A stretch of 64,000 nt of DNA, from the NCBI GenBank assembly GCA_016699675.1, contig CP064985.1, forward strand, positions 4,154,001 through 4,218,000. Reading direction: 5' to 3'. Made by a program: the position numbers and the translations under genes. Source of the DNA: Austwickia sp. (lineage in GTDB: Bacteria; Actinomycetota; Actinomycetes; Actinomycetales; Dermatophilaceae). How positions within the stretch are numbered: position 1 is the stretch's first letter; each line of letters starts with the position of its first letter. Below are positions 49,768 through 57,018 of this stretch, piece by piece. The notes under the pieces were generated by a model. It was not told the DNA's origin and did not search any database. It worked only from the letters and a program-made list of their open reading frames with translations.

Positions 49768-49880
49768 GACGTACAGTACGCCCGGCAGGGTCCCCGGAGA
49801 ACTGACCGTCATCCTTCTGACCAGCAGCGATGCTCGGAGCCGTCGACGTGCGCACCACGAATCGGCGCGTACTGTACGTC
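49768..49880. promoter_or_regulatory. Paired palindromes CGTACNGTACG between hisF and trpS
   Basis: CGTACAGTACG within 49768-49781 and CGTACTGTACG within 49867-49880 are each palindromic around one base. Together with flanks they form a 14-bp perfect inverted repeat (GACGTACAGTACGC and its complement), centres 99 bp apart. Two identical dyads in a divergent promoter region look like operator sites of one regulator. Confidence 0.45.
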
Positions 49881-49919
49881 GCGCGGGACGGGCACCCCAG
49901 GGCGAGGGGCCGGGACGCG

Positions 49920-49925
49920 TACGAT
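49920..49925 (+). promoter_or_regulatory. Putative -10 element for the trpS leader
   Basis: TACGAT, a good match to the actinobacterial TAnnnT -10 hexamer, ends 6 bases before the GTG of the leader ORF at 49932. Transcription would start at that GTG, making the leader message leaderless. No clear -35 is visible. Confidence 0.5.
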
Positions 49926-49931
49926 GGCCGC

Positions 49932-49979
49932 GTGAGAAGCACCGTGCGCTCCTGGCGGCCGTCGACGCGACGGCCCTGA
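49932..49979 (+). CDS. Putative leader peptide of trpS
   Basis: A 15-residue ORF, GTG to TGA, reading MRSTVRSWRPSTRRP. The single Trp codon TGG at 49953-49955 lies directly before the first arm of RNA segment 1 (49957-49964). The ORF is too short to be judged by codon use. Its value lies in the position: promoter-like TACGAT in front, attenuator-like segments within and behind, trpS next. Reported regulation of an auxiliary trpS in Streptomyces by ribosome-mediated attenuation makes this plausible. Confidence 0.45.
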   Translation: MRSTVRSWRPSTRRP

Positions 49980-50022
49980 CGACACGCACGCTCCCCACCC
50001 GCCGTCGCCCGCGCGACGGCGG
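49957..50022 (+). promoter_or_regulatory. Putative transcription attenuator for trpS (segments 1-4)
   Basis: Segment 1 (49957-49964, GGCCGTCG) pairs perfectly with segment 2 (49968-49975, CGACGGCC) around a 3-base loop. Segment 2 can also pair with segment 3 (8 bp, 49967-49974 with 50001-50008). Segment 3 (49999-50008, CCGCCGTCGC) and segment 4 (50013-50022) form a perfect 10-bp hairpin with a CCGC loop, 49 bases before trpS. A ribosome waiting at the Trp codon would cover segment 1, favour 2:3 and open trpS. No T-run follows the hairpin, as is usual for terminators in GC-rich genomes. Confidence 0.55.
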
Positions 50023-50071
50023 ACGCACGTCGGGCGCGGACGGCCCCGAGCACCGAACGAGGATGAGCATT

Positions 50072-51286
50072 GTGACCAGGCCCCCCCAGTCCGCCGAGAA
50101 CCCCACCGCCGAAACCGCCAAGCCGGTCGAGCCCGCCGAACTGGGCCAGCCCGGCGGCGACACCGGCGGCCTCGGCGCCGAGGACTCCGCCGAGGGCCGG
50201 GCCCTCGCCGACTCCGTCAGCGACGCCAGCCTGCGCCGCAGCCAGGCCCGCTCCGTGGAGATCGAGGAGCAGATCGCCAAGGACCCCAGCGGGCTGCGGA
50301 TGCTCACCGGCGACCGACCCACCGGCAACCTGCACCTGGGGCACTACATCGGCACCCTGGCCAACCGGGTACGGCTGCAGAATCTCGGACTCGACACGTT
50401 CGTGGTGATCGCCGACTACCAGGTCATCACCGACCGCGACAGTGTGGGCGAGCTGCGAGACCGGGTGTATTCCCTGCTCACCGACTACCTCGCCATCGGC
50501 CTGGACCCCGCCCGGACCACGATCTTCGCGCACAGCGCGATCCCGGAGCTCAACCAGCTGCTGCTGCCCTTCCTCGCGCTGGTCACCGACTCGGAGCTGC
50601 GCCGCAATCCCACCGTGAAGGCCGAGCTGGAGGCCACTGGCGGCCGGGCCATGTCCGGGCTGCTGCTCACCTACCCGGTTCACCAGGCCGCGGACATCCT
50701 GTTCTGCAAGGGCAACCTCGTCCCGGTCGGCAAGGACCAGCTCCCCCACCTGGAGCAGGCCCGGGTCGTCGCCCGCCGCTTCGACGAGCGGTTCGGGCGC
50801 GCCGACAAGCGCCGGCCCGTCTTCCCGGCGCCGGAGGCGCTGCTGTCGTCCGGGGCCAACATCCTCGGCACCGACGGGACGAAGATGTCGAAGTCGCGCG
50901 GCAACACCATCGAGCTGGGCATGACCGCCGACGAGACCGCCAAGCGGCTCAAGAGGGCCGTCACCGACTCGGATCGGCACATCACCTACGACCCCGAGAA
51001 CCGCCCCGAGGTCGCGAACCTCCTGCTCATGGCCGGCCTGCTCGCCGACCGCGACCCGGCGCAGCTCGCCGACGAGATCGGCGACGGGGGTGGCGCTCGG
51101 CTCAAGGCCGTCGTCACCGAGGCGGTCAACGAGCACCTGGCCCCGATCCGCGCGCGGCGGGCGGAGCTGGTGGCCGACCCGGGGCACCTGCGCGACGTCC
51201 TCGCGGACGGCAACACCCGCGCCCGCGAGGTCGCGGCGGCCACGCTCGACGAGGTTCGCGCGGCCATGTCCATGAACTACGGGTGA
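50072..51286 (+). CDS. trpS: Tryptophanyl-tRNA synthetase (auxiliary type)
   Basis: 404 residues. It charges tRNA-Trp with tryptophan. The HIGH motif reads TGDRPTGNLHLGHYIG near 79 and KMSKS is in TDGTKMSKSRGN near 270. The TGDRPTG...HLGHY form is that of the second, often indolmycin-resistant TrpRS group rather than the SGIQPTG...LGNY housekeeping type. The N-terminal about 60 residues are an acidic low-complexity extension. The GTG at 50072 has CGAGGA 8 bases upstream; the ATG at 50063 is too close to that motif to use it. It overlaps the kinase-like gene by 4 bp. The upstream region holds a putative attenuator. Confidence 0.92.
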   Translation: MTRPPQSAENPTAETAKPVEPAELGQPGGDTGGLGAEDSAEGRALADSVSDASLRRSQARSVEIEEQIAKDPSGLRMLTGDRPTGNLHLGHYIGTLANRVRLQNLGLDTFVVIADYQVITDRDSVGELRDRVYSLLTDYLAIGLDPARTTIFAHSAIPELNQLLLPFLALVTDSELRRNPTVKAELEATGGRAMSGLLLTYPVHQAADILFCKGNLVPVGKDQLPHLEQARVVARRFDERFGRADKRRPVFPAPEALLSSGANILGTDGTKMSKSRGNTIELGMTADETAKRLKRAVTDSDRHITYDPENRPEVANLLLMAGLLADRDPAQLADEIGDGGGARLKAVVTEAVNEHLAPIRARRAELVADPGHLRDVLADGNTRAREVAAATLDEVRAAMSMNYG

Positions 51287-51903
51287 GCCCCGACACCGGT
51301 CCAGGCAACCCCGACCACCCGGGCAAGGTCGCTGCGCCGCGCCGCCCACGGTCGTACCAGGCAGCGGACCCCGCGGACGCCGTCGTCGCGCTGCTGGCCG
51401 CGGCCCGGCGACGCGGACCGCTCGCCGGTACGACCGTGGTGGCCATCGACGGCCCGAGCGGCGCCGGCAAGACCACGCTGGCCGAGCGCTTGGGCGCGGC
51501 GATCCGGGACGTCGCCCTGGCGCGCGACGAGGACGGCCCCGCCGTCCTGCCCATGGACGACGACCTCTATCCCGGCTGGGACGGCCTGGCCGCGGCGGTG
51601 CCGCTCCTGGTCGAGTCCGTGCTCCGCCCGCTGGCGCAGGGGCGTCGGTCCGCCTACCGGCGCTACGACTGGCCCACGGGCCGGTACGCCGAGGAGCACG
51701 AGGTCCCACCCGGCGGCTGGCTCGTCGTCGAGGGGGTCGGCAGCGGTGCCCGCGCCGCGGCGCCGTACCTTTCCGCACTGGCCTGGGTCGACGCCCCGCG
51801 CGACGTACGCCTGCGCCGGGCCCTGGCCCGTGACGGCGAACCTACCGTCCCCACTGGGAGCGCTGGGCGCGCCAGGAGCAGCGGCACTTCGCGGCGGAGC
51901 TGA
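51283..51903 (+). CDS. Uridine-kinase-like P-loop protein, C-terminus broken by a frameshift
   Basis: 206 residues. VVAIDGPSGAGKTTLAERLG near 53 is a Walker A site of the uridine-kinase/adenylylsulfate-kinase-like group, with MDDDLYPGWDGL near 89 and WLVVEGVGSG near 146. Up to GDGE near 186 the pattern is normal. Then this frame reads PTVPTGSAGRARSS and stops. The next frame (from 51843) continues YRPHWERWARQEQRHFAAEL, the usual C-terminal helix of this family. A one-base deletion at about 51840 would explain it. The second frame has no stop before the next gene. The GTG overlaps the trpS stop. The product is probably inactive or the base call is wrong. Confidence 0.7.
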   Translation: MSPDTGPGNPDHPGKVAAPRRPRSYQAADPADAVVALLAAARRRGPLAGTTVVAIDGPSGAGKTTLAERLGAAIRDVALARDEDGPAVLPMDDDLYPGWDGLAAAVPLLVESVLRPLAQGRRSAYRRYDWPTGRYAEEHEVPPGGWLVVEGVGSGARAAAPYLSALAWVDAPRDVRLRRALARDGEPTVPTGSAGRARSSGTSRRS

Positions 51904-51974
51904 CCGCGCGACGCGCCGACGTACGGCTCGACGGCTGGGACCGCCGCACCCCCGATCCAGGGGAGAATGTGCGC

Positions 51975-52328
51975 ATGACTGGCCACCCGGGCATGCCGCG
52001 CAGCGCCGCCGATCCCGTGGGCGGTGCCGCCCCCGCGCTGCGGGACGCGGTCGTGGAGATGACCCACGCCCAGGGCGACGACGTCGTCACCAGGCTGGAG
52101 GGCACGGTCGTCGTCGTGCGGCGGCGTACAGACTTCCTGCGCGTGGAGCCGCGCGACGACGGCGGACTGGACCTCGTCCTGAGCTACCCCGCGGGGGCGC
52201 CCGACGACGACCGCCTGACCGCGGCGGCCGACGGCGGCCATCTCGTCCGGGTCGCCGCCACCGATGTCGACGCGGACCTGCTCGCCCTCGAGCCGCTGAT
52301 CGAGACGGCGTATGCCCAGAACGGCTGA
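51975..52328 (+). CDS. Small DUF5655-like protein
   Basis: 117 residues: DAVVEMTHAQGDDVVTRLEG, VVVVRRRTDFLRVEPRDDG, LDLVLSYPAG and LVRVAATDVDADLLALEPLI. This strand pattern ending in a DVDADLLAL helix resembles the DUF5655 fold, but the match is my memory of a weak family. The ATG at 51975 follows AGGGGAGA by about 9 bases; a GTG at 51969 is close to it. The frame also continues without a stop from the shifted kinase frame, so a fused reading is possible. It overlaps the FUSC gene by 17 bp. Confidence 0.55.
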   Translation: MTGHPGMPRSAADPVGGAAPALRDAVVEMTHAQGDDVVTRLEGTVVVVRRRTDFLRVEPRDDGGLDLVLSYPAGAPDDDRLTAAADGGHLVRVAATDVDADLLALEPLIETAYAQNG

Positions 52329-53613
52329 CGCCGACCGCTGGTACGACGCCGCCTGGCTCGAGCGCACCGGGGCCTGGCGCCGCCGCGCCACGCAGGCCTC
52401 CCGCAACTCGGCCGAGGCGCGCCTCAAGCGGTGGCGGTCGCGCGGGTTCTTCATCGCGCAATGCGCGCTCACCGCGGGGGCGGCCTATTTCGTCGCCGGC
52501 GGCCTGCTGGGCCACGAGATCCCGCTCTTCTCCGCCATCGCCGCCGTGATCGTGCTCGGCCAGTCCTTCGGCCAGCGGCTACAGCGGGTGGCCGAGGTCG
52601 TCGCGGGCGTCGCGGTGGGCGTCTTCGTTGGGGACATGTTCGTGCACTACGCAGGGAGCGGCTATTGGCAGCTGGCGGTGGTCGTCTTCCTCGCCATGTC
52701 GACCGCGACGCTCCTCGACGCCAGCGTGGGGATGACGGCGACGGCCGGCACCCAGTCCGCCGTCGTGGCGATCCTCGTGCCGCCGCCTGGGCAGGCCTTC
52801 ACCCGCTGGATCGATGCGGTCGTCGGCGGCCTCGTCGCGCTGGCAGCGGCCACGATCACCCCGGCATCCCCGGTCCGGCGACCGCGACAGCAGGCCTCCG
52901 AGACCGTGGCCGAGATGTCCGCCGTCCTTCGGGACACCGCCGCCTCGCTGCGGGCCCGGGACATCGAGGGCATCGACGAGGCGATGGAACGGGCCCGCGC
53001 CTCCGAAGGGATGCTGGACGATCTGCGCGACGTTGCCGACGACGGGCTGGCGGTGGTGCGGACCTCGCCGTTCCGGCGCCGCGATCTGCCGGCCGTGCAG
53101 GTCATCGCGGACCTCCTGGTTCCGTTGGACCGGGCGATCCGCAACCTGCGCGTGCTCGTCCGCCGGGCCAGCATCGCCGTCCACACCGGGGAGCAGGTGC
53201 CCGGCGCCTACACGGCCATGGTCGAGGAGCTGGCCGAGGCCACCGACCAGATGGCCGGCACGCTCGCCGTGCGCGAACTCCCGGAGAGCTCGCGGCGCGC
53301 GCTGGTCGAATTGGCCGAGCGCACGACGTACGTCGACGAACACCCCTCCCTCTCCTCGGAGGTGATCCGGGCCCAGATCCGGTCGATGGTGGTGGACCTG
53401 CTCATGGTGACGGGGATGACGTACGAGGAGTCGGTGGAGTGCATCCCCGAGTCGTTCGAGCTGGTGGACGGGACGGAGTACGAGCCGGAGCTGCCGGGCG
53501 ACAGCGACGAGCCAGACGACCGCGACGAGAGGGGCGACCGCGACGACCGCACCCGCGACGATCGCACCGACGGGCCCGGCGAGCGCAGCCAACCGGCGGC
53601 CACCGCGGGCTGA
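52312..53613 (+). CDS. FUSC-family (aromatic acid exporter-like) membrane protein
   Basis: 433 residues. The N-terminal half has four to six membrane helices: FFIAQCALTAGAAYFVAGGL, IPLFSAIAAVIVLGQSFGQR, VVAGVAVGVFVGDMFVHYAG, LAVVVFLAMSTATLLDASVG and FTRWIDAVVGGLVALAAATI. The GQRLQRV segment after the second helix is typical of FUSC/ArAE exporters. The soluble C-terminal part is helical (about 200-380) and the last 50 residues are Asp/Arg-rich and disordered (DDRDERGDRDDRTRDD). It is last in a coupled trpS-kinase-DUF-FUSC run. Substrate unknown. Confidence 0.85.
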   Translation: MPRTADADRWYDAAWLERTGAWRRRATQASRNSAEARLKRWRSRGFFIAQCALTAGAAYFVAGGLLGHEIPLFSAIAAVIVLGQSFGQRLQRVAEVVAGVAVGVFVGDMFVHYAGSGYWQLAVVVFLAMSTATLLDASVGMTATAGTQSAVVAILVPPPGQAFTRWIDAVVGGLVALAAATITPASPVRRPRQQASETVAEMSAVLRDTAASLRARDIEGIDEAMERARASEGMLDDLRDVADDGLAVVRTSPFRRRDLPAVQVIADLLVPLDRAIRNLRVLVRRASIAVHTGEQVPGAYTAMVEELAEATDQMAGTLAVRELPESSRRALVELAERTTYVDEHPSLSSEVIRAQIRSMVVDLLMVTGMTYEESVECIPESFELVDGTEYEPELPGDSDEPDDRDERGDRDDRTRDDRTDGPGERSQPAATAG

Positions 53614-53621
53614 CCCTGGTG

Positions 53622-54113
53622 CTAGCCGCGCTGACCCGACTCCGGCTCGGCCGCGCTGGAGTGCACGTGGACGAGGGCGGCGAGGCGGCCCGCCATCTCC
53701 CGCCCGTACGCGCCGTCCGCCTTCTGAATCGCCATCACCGCCACCGTGTCGGCGTCCCACAGGTCCAGGTGCGCCCACGGCGCCGCCCCGCCGAACTGCA
53801 TCCGGATGATCTCCGGCCAGGTGAGCTTTCGCGTGATCAGCAGGTTGCGGACGACGATCCCGCGCTCCGACGGCACCGCCCGGATCGTGGCGAACCGCCA
53901 GATGAACCAGGCGATCGCCGCGCCCATCGCGAAGATGAGCAACCGGTCCATGATGCCCCAGTCGCCCTTCTGGCCGTCGCGGCCGGGGACGGTGATGGCG
54001 GCGTACGTGAACGCCAGGAACACCACCACCGCCAGCACGATCGCCACGACCCGCCCCCGCTTCGGGCGCATCACGGCGTACGGGTCGACCTCGCTCTTCA
54101 CACTCCCGCTCAC
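53622..54113 (-). CDS. PH-domain (bPH6-type) membrane protein next to hisG
   Basis: 163 residues. Two membrane helices, VVAIVLAVVVFLAFTYAAIT near 23 and LLIFAMGAAIAWFIWRFATI near 58, lead to a PH-like beta sheet: ERGIVVRNLLITRKLTWPEI, VAVMAIQKADGAYGREMAG and others. This is the bacterial PH-domain family whose gene sits beside hisG in many actinobacteria. The GTG at 54113 gives the usual start SGSVKSEVDPYAV. Function unknown. Confidence 0.85.
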   Translation of the reverse strand: MSGSVKSEVDPYAVMRPKRGRVVAIVLAVVVFLAFTYAAITVPGRDGQKGDWGIMDRLLIFAMGAAIAWFIWRFATIRAVPSERGIVVRNLLITRKLTWPEIIRMQFGGAAPWAHLDLWDADTVAVMAIQKADGAYGREMAGRLAALVHVHSSAAEPESGQRG

Positions 54114-54169
54114 GCCACCCACGCTAGTGCGCCGCGGTCGCCGTGGCGGCGACGGGGCGGCGCCGCTCG

Positions 54170-55015
54170 TCACAGGCGGCAGGCGGCGATATCGGTGATG
54201 AGGATGCCGCGGGCGCCGAGGGCGTAGAGGGCGTCCATGACCCGGTTCATGCCCTTGCGGGGCACCATGGCGCGGACGGCAACGTACCCCTTATCGTGCA
54301 GCGGGCTCACCGTCGGCGACTCCAGCCCGGGCGTGATCGCGCAGGCAGACTCGACGAGCTCGACGCGGACGTCGTAGTCGACCATGACGTAGGTGCGGGC
54401 CGTCAGGACCCCCTGCAGCCGCCGCTGCAGGACGGCCAGGCCGGGGCTGTCGGCGGTGTCCTCGCGGGCGATGAGCACGGCCTCGCTGCGCAGGATCGGC
54501 TCGCCGAACACGACGAGGCCCTGGTTGCGCAGCGTCGTACCTGTCTCGACGACGTCCGCGATGACGTCGGCGACGCCGAGCGTGATCGAGGTCTCGACGG
54601 CCCCGTCGAGCCGCACCACGGTGGCCGCGACGCCGTGGTCGGCCAGGTGGGCGCCCACGAGACCGTCGTAGCTCGTGGCGATCCGCTTGCCCGCCAGCTC
54701 CGCCACGCCGTTGGCCACCCCGGGGCGCCCCGCGAACCGGAACGTCGACGCCGCGAACCCCAGCGCCATGGTCTCCACGGCCCCGCTGCCCGAGTCCAGC
54801 AGCAGGTCCCGGCCGGTGATGCCGCCGTCGAGGGTGCCGGACCCGACGTACACGGCGATGTCCCGCGGCCGCAGGTAGAAGAACTCGACGTCGTTGTCGG
54901 GGTCGCCGACGACGAGTTCCTTGGCGTCGCGCCGGGTGCGGTAGCCGCACTCGCGCAGCATGGTGACGGCGGCCTCGGAGAGGCTGCCCTTGTTCGGTAC
55001 GGCGATGCGCAGCAT
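54170..55015 (-). CDS. hisG: ATP phosphoribosyltransferase (long form)
   Basis: 281 residues. MLRIAVPNKGSLSEAAVTML at the start, YVGSGTLDGGITGRDLLLDS near 55 and ADVIADVVETGTTLRNQGLV near 148 form the PRPP and ATP sites. The C-terminal domain from about 205 (YVMVDYDVRV, SPLHDKGYVAVRAMVP) is the histidine-binding regulatory domain of long-form HisG. It catalyses and is feedback-controlled at the first step of histidine synthesis. It follows hisE, with a 96-bp gap containing a 26-bp duplicated sequence. Confidence 0.95.
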   Translation of the reverse strand: MLRIAVPNKGSLSEAAVTMLRECGYRTRRDAKELVVGDPDNDVEFFYLRPRDIAVYVGSGTLDGGITGRDLLLDSGSGAVETMALGFAASTFRFAGRPGVANGVAELAGKRIATSYDGLVGAHLADHGVAATVVRLDGAVETSITLGVADVIADVVETGTTLRNQGLVVFGEPILRSEAVLIAREDTADSPGLAVLQRRLQGVLTARTYVMVDYDVRVELVESACAITPGLESPTVSPLHDKGYVAVRAMVPRKGMNRVMDALYALGARGILITDIAACRL

Positions 55016-55062
55016 GAGTTCGTCTTTCGGGTGCTGGGTGGCAGTGGGAGGGTACGGCGTGC

Positions 55063-55115
55063 GGCGCGGCGGCTGTCCCGCCGCTCACCGGCGCGGCGGC
55101 TTGCCCGCCGCTCAC
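55063..55115. repeat. 26-bp tandem duplication between hisE and hisG
   Basis: GGCGCGGCGGCTGTCCCGCC plus GCTCAC at 55063-55088 is repeated at 55090-55115 with a two-base change (TG for GT). The second copy overlaps the last codons and stop of hisE, so the gap beside it contains a duplicated gene end. Slippage is the simplest explanation. Confidence 0.75.
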
Positions 55116-55375
55116 AGATGCCGGTAGACGTCCTCCAGGGTCAGCCCCTTGGCGATCATCATGACCTGGGCGTGGTAAAGCAGCTGGCTGATCTCGGCGG
55201 CGGCCTCGTCGGTGCTCTGGAACTCCGCGGCCATCCACGCCTCGGCGGCTTCTTCGACGAGCTTCTTGCCGATGAAATGGACGCCCCGGTCGAGTTCCTC
55301 GACCGTGCCGGAACCGGCTGGGCGGGTCCGGGCCTTCTCGACCAGCTCGGCGTACAGGTCCTCGAAGCTCTTCAC
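55112..55375 (-). CDS. hisE: Phosphoribosyl-ATP diphosphatase
   Basis: 87 residues: KSFEDLYAELVEKARTRPAG, VEELDRGVHFIGKKLVEEAA and EISQLLYHAQVMMIAKGL, with the MazG-like EExxE/D metal site (EEAAEAW). It hydrolyses phosphoribosyl-ATP in the second step of histidine synthesis. The start GTG at 55375 gives the normal family N-terminus. It is transcribed with hisG. The ribH gene that is normally its neighbour is 6.4 kb away, across the accessory island. Confidence 0.93.
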   Translation of the reverse strand: MKSFEDLYAELVEKARTRPAGSGTVEELDRGVHFIGKKLVEEAAEAWMAAEFQSTDEAAAEISQLLYHAQVMMIAKGLTLEDVYRHL

Positions 55376-55484
55376 GTGCGCAGATGGTACCGGGCGCGAC
55401 CGGGCCCGCGAGGCCGCCGCCCGACATCCGGCCGCCGGGGCCGCCACACCCGGGCGCGGGGCACAGCCGGCCGGGCCGCCCCGG

Positions 55485-55560
55485 GGCGTTTCGCGGCGCG
55501 ATCAATACCCCGGTGATCGGGCCGGCACGGCCTGGATCCGGGGGTATTGATCGTCCCGCG
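55485..55560. repeat. Palindromic intergenic repeat, copy 1
   Basis: A 76-bp element whose arms read GATCAATACCCCGG and CCGGGGGTATTGATC. It matches a second copy at 58073-58148 in 69 of 76 positions without gaps. It lies between the hisE start and the propeller gene end, 76 bp past that stop. The structure resembles a REP-type element or small MITE with a hairpin. Confidence 0.85.
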
Positions 55561-55636
55561 GCACCGACCTTGCCCTGCGGGCTCATTCCGGTGCCGCTTC
55601 CCCGTGCCCAGAGCCGCCGGGGAGTGTGTCTCCCTG

Positions 55637-56515
55637 TCAGCCGAGGCCGGTGGTGTCCCGCCCGTCCTGGAGGCGCATGACGTGCGTAGGCTCCGGGGCG
55701 AGCTCGCAGGTCGTCGTTGTCACGTCGCAGCGGGACACCGGCGGGGCCACCATGGGCGCTAGCGCCATCAGCACATGGGTCGCGTCCTCCCAGACGGGCT
55801 GGAAGGCCGGCATAAACGGCTGGCCCCCTTGGGGCACCCGGAACCGCGCGATCGTGAGCCGCTCGAGGTCGACCACGGCGTAGCCGCTGGAGCCCCCGTC
55901 GCGATCCGACTGCCACCGGACGATCACGCGGCGTTGGTCCGGGGAGACCGGCGTCGCGGCGACCAACTCCCTCGCACACGCCAGCGGCTCGACCGACGTG
56001 GGCTGGTTCGGCATCACGGCGTACAGGCAGGACGAGCTGCCCGCCTCCGTGCTCCCGAGCACCATCACTCGCTCGGATCCCGATGGGAACACCGACCGCG
56101 GGATGAGTCGGTCGCCGCCCACGGTGAGCTGGTCAGATACCCCTCGGGTCGAGAAGTCGCGGGTATCCACGGCCACGAAGCGCTGGGGACCCGTCGCGCC
56201 ATCCGCCTGCTGCGGAATCCACCAGCGGCCGGCCGCGTAGGTGATAGGCCCGCTCCCCGAGATCCCCAACTTGGCCACGAAGCGCCCGGACGGCAGGTCT
56301 TGGATCACCACCTCCTGCGAGCGGGCGCCGCCCGGTTGGACGACGTCCTGTCGGTAGATCAGTTGGGACCCGTCGGGGCGCACCGCCACGTCGCGGGCCG
56401 ATCCGTCATCGCCGTACATCTGCCGACTCGACGACGTGACCCGCACGATCACCCCCGCACGCGGATCCTCGCCCGGGTTCACGATGATGACGCCGTCCGG
56501 CGTATCCGCGATCAC
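55637..56515 (-). CDS. Extracytoplasmic beta-propeller-like protein, second half of a split protein
   Basis: 292 residues without a signal peptide or membrane helix: GVIIVNPGEDPRAGV, ARDVAVRPDGSQLIYRQDVV, RFVAVDTRDFSTRG, GYAVVDLERLTIARFRVP and VWEDATHVLMAL are repeated strand blocks like PD40/WD40-type propeller blades. Near the end RCDVTTTTCELAP has two cysteines, as in its paralogue at 59677. The GTG start overlaps the stop of the membrane gene (GTGA). Aligned to the fused paralogue, the split falls inside the first blade. Most likely it was once one protein with the upstream gene. Confidence 0.75.
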   Translation of the reverse strand: MIADTPDGVIIVNPGEDPRAGVIVRVTSSSRQMYGDDGSARDVAVRPDGSQLIYRQDVVQPGGARSQEVVIQDLPSGRFVAKLGISGSGPITYAAGRWWIPQQADGATGPQRFVAVDTRDFSTRGVSDQLTVGGDRLIPRSVFPSGSERVMVLGSTEAGSSSCLYAVMPNQPTSVEPLACARELVAATPVSPDQRRVIVRWQSDRDGGSSGYAVVDLERLTIARFRVPQGGQPFMPAFQPVWEDATHVLMALAPMVAPPVSRCDVTTTTCELAPEPTHVMRLQDGRDTTGLG

Positions 56516-57018
56516 GTGGGCGCTCCCCTCAGGCCCGCGGACGGGCCGGGGACGAGCGTCGGGGTGAGGGCCTGCTCCCAGTCGCCCTTCACTACGGCGA
56601 TCCGCTGGCCTCGGATGACCACATGGGGCAGAGCCGCCACCGCCGGACCGGTACCCATCCCCTCAGCTGCCCCCGCCGGTGTGCTGGTCATGACGTCGAC
56701 GATGTCCGGCCCCGGCGTGCCGACCGGCCGGGGGGCCTCGCTGGGTGAGGTGCGGCTCGCCGTGGCTGCGGGGACCTGATCGCTGGGGAAGGCGCCGAGC
56801 TGGTGGGTGCCGAGCGCCACGCCCGTGATGAGCAGCAGCGCCGCGGCGACCCCGCCCGCAGAGGCGGCCACGGCGCGGCGCCGCCGGCGCACTCCCCCGG
56901 CGATGGCGCGATCGGCCAGCCCGGAGTCGGGAGCCGCGAGGAGGTCGGCTCGGCGGCGCATGGTCACGCTGAGCGCATCGGGGTTCGGGGTGTGATCGGA
57001 GCGGGTCGCGGGTGTCAT
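56512..57018 (-). CDS. Single-helix membrane protein, probable anti-sigma anchor and first propeller part
   Basis: 168 residues. A cytoplasmic N-terminus (LSVTMRRRADLLAAPDSGLA, then GVRRRRRAV) leads to one membrane helix, VAASAGGVAAALLLITGVAL, near 51-70. The outside part is Ser/Pro/Thr-rich and then reads PHVVIRGQRIAVVKGDWEQA, which matches a first beta-propeller strand. Its ATG overlaps the sigma gene stop (ATGA), as expected for an anti-sigma pair. No ZAS zinc motif is seen. The last residues (LRGAPT) end in the overlap with the propeller gene, where a -1 frame change would join them. Confidence 0.72.
   Translation of the reverse strand: MTPATRSDHTPNPDALSVTMRRRADLLAAPDSGLADRAIAGGVRRRRRAVAASAGGVAAALLLITGVALGTHQLGAFPSDQVPAATASRTSPSEAPRPVGTPGPDIVDVMTSTPAGAAEGMGTGPAVAALPHVVIRGQRIAVVKGDWEQALTPTLVPGPSAGLRGAPT

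Noticed and set aside
54291..55979. Open frame of 562 codons across hisG, hisE and the palindromic repeat
   Set aside because: It spans three unrelated features in a shadow frame; hisG and hisE are certain.
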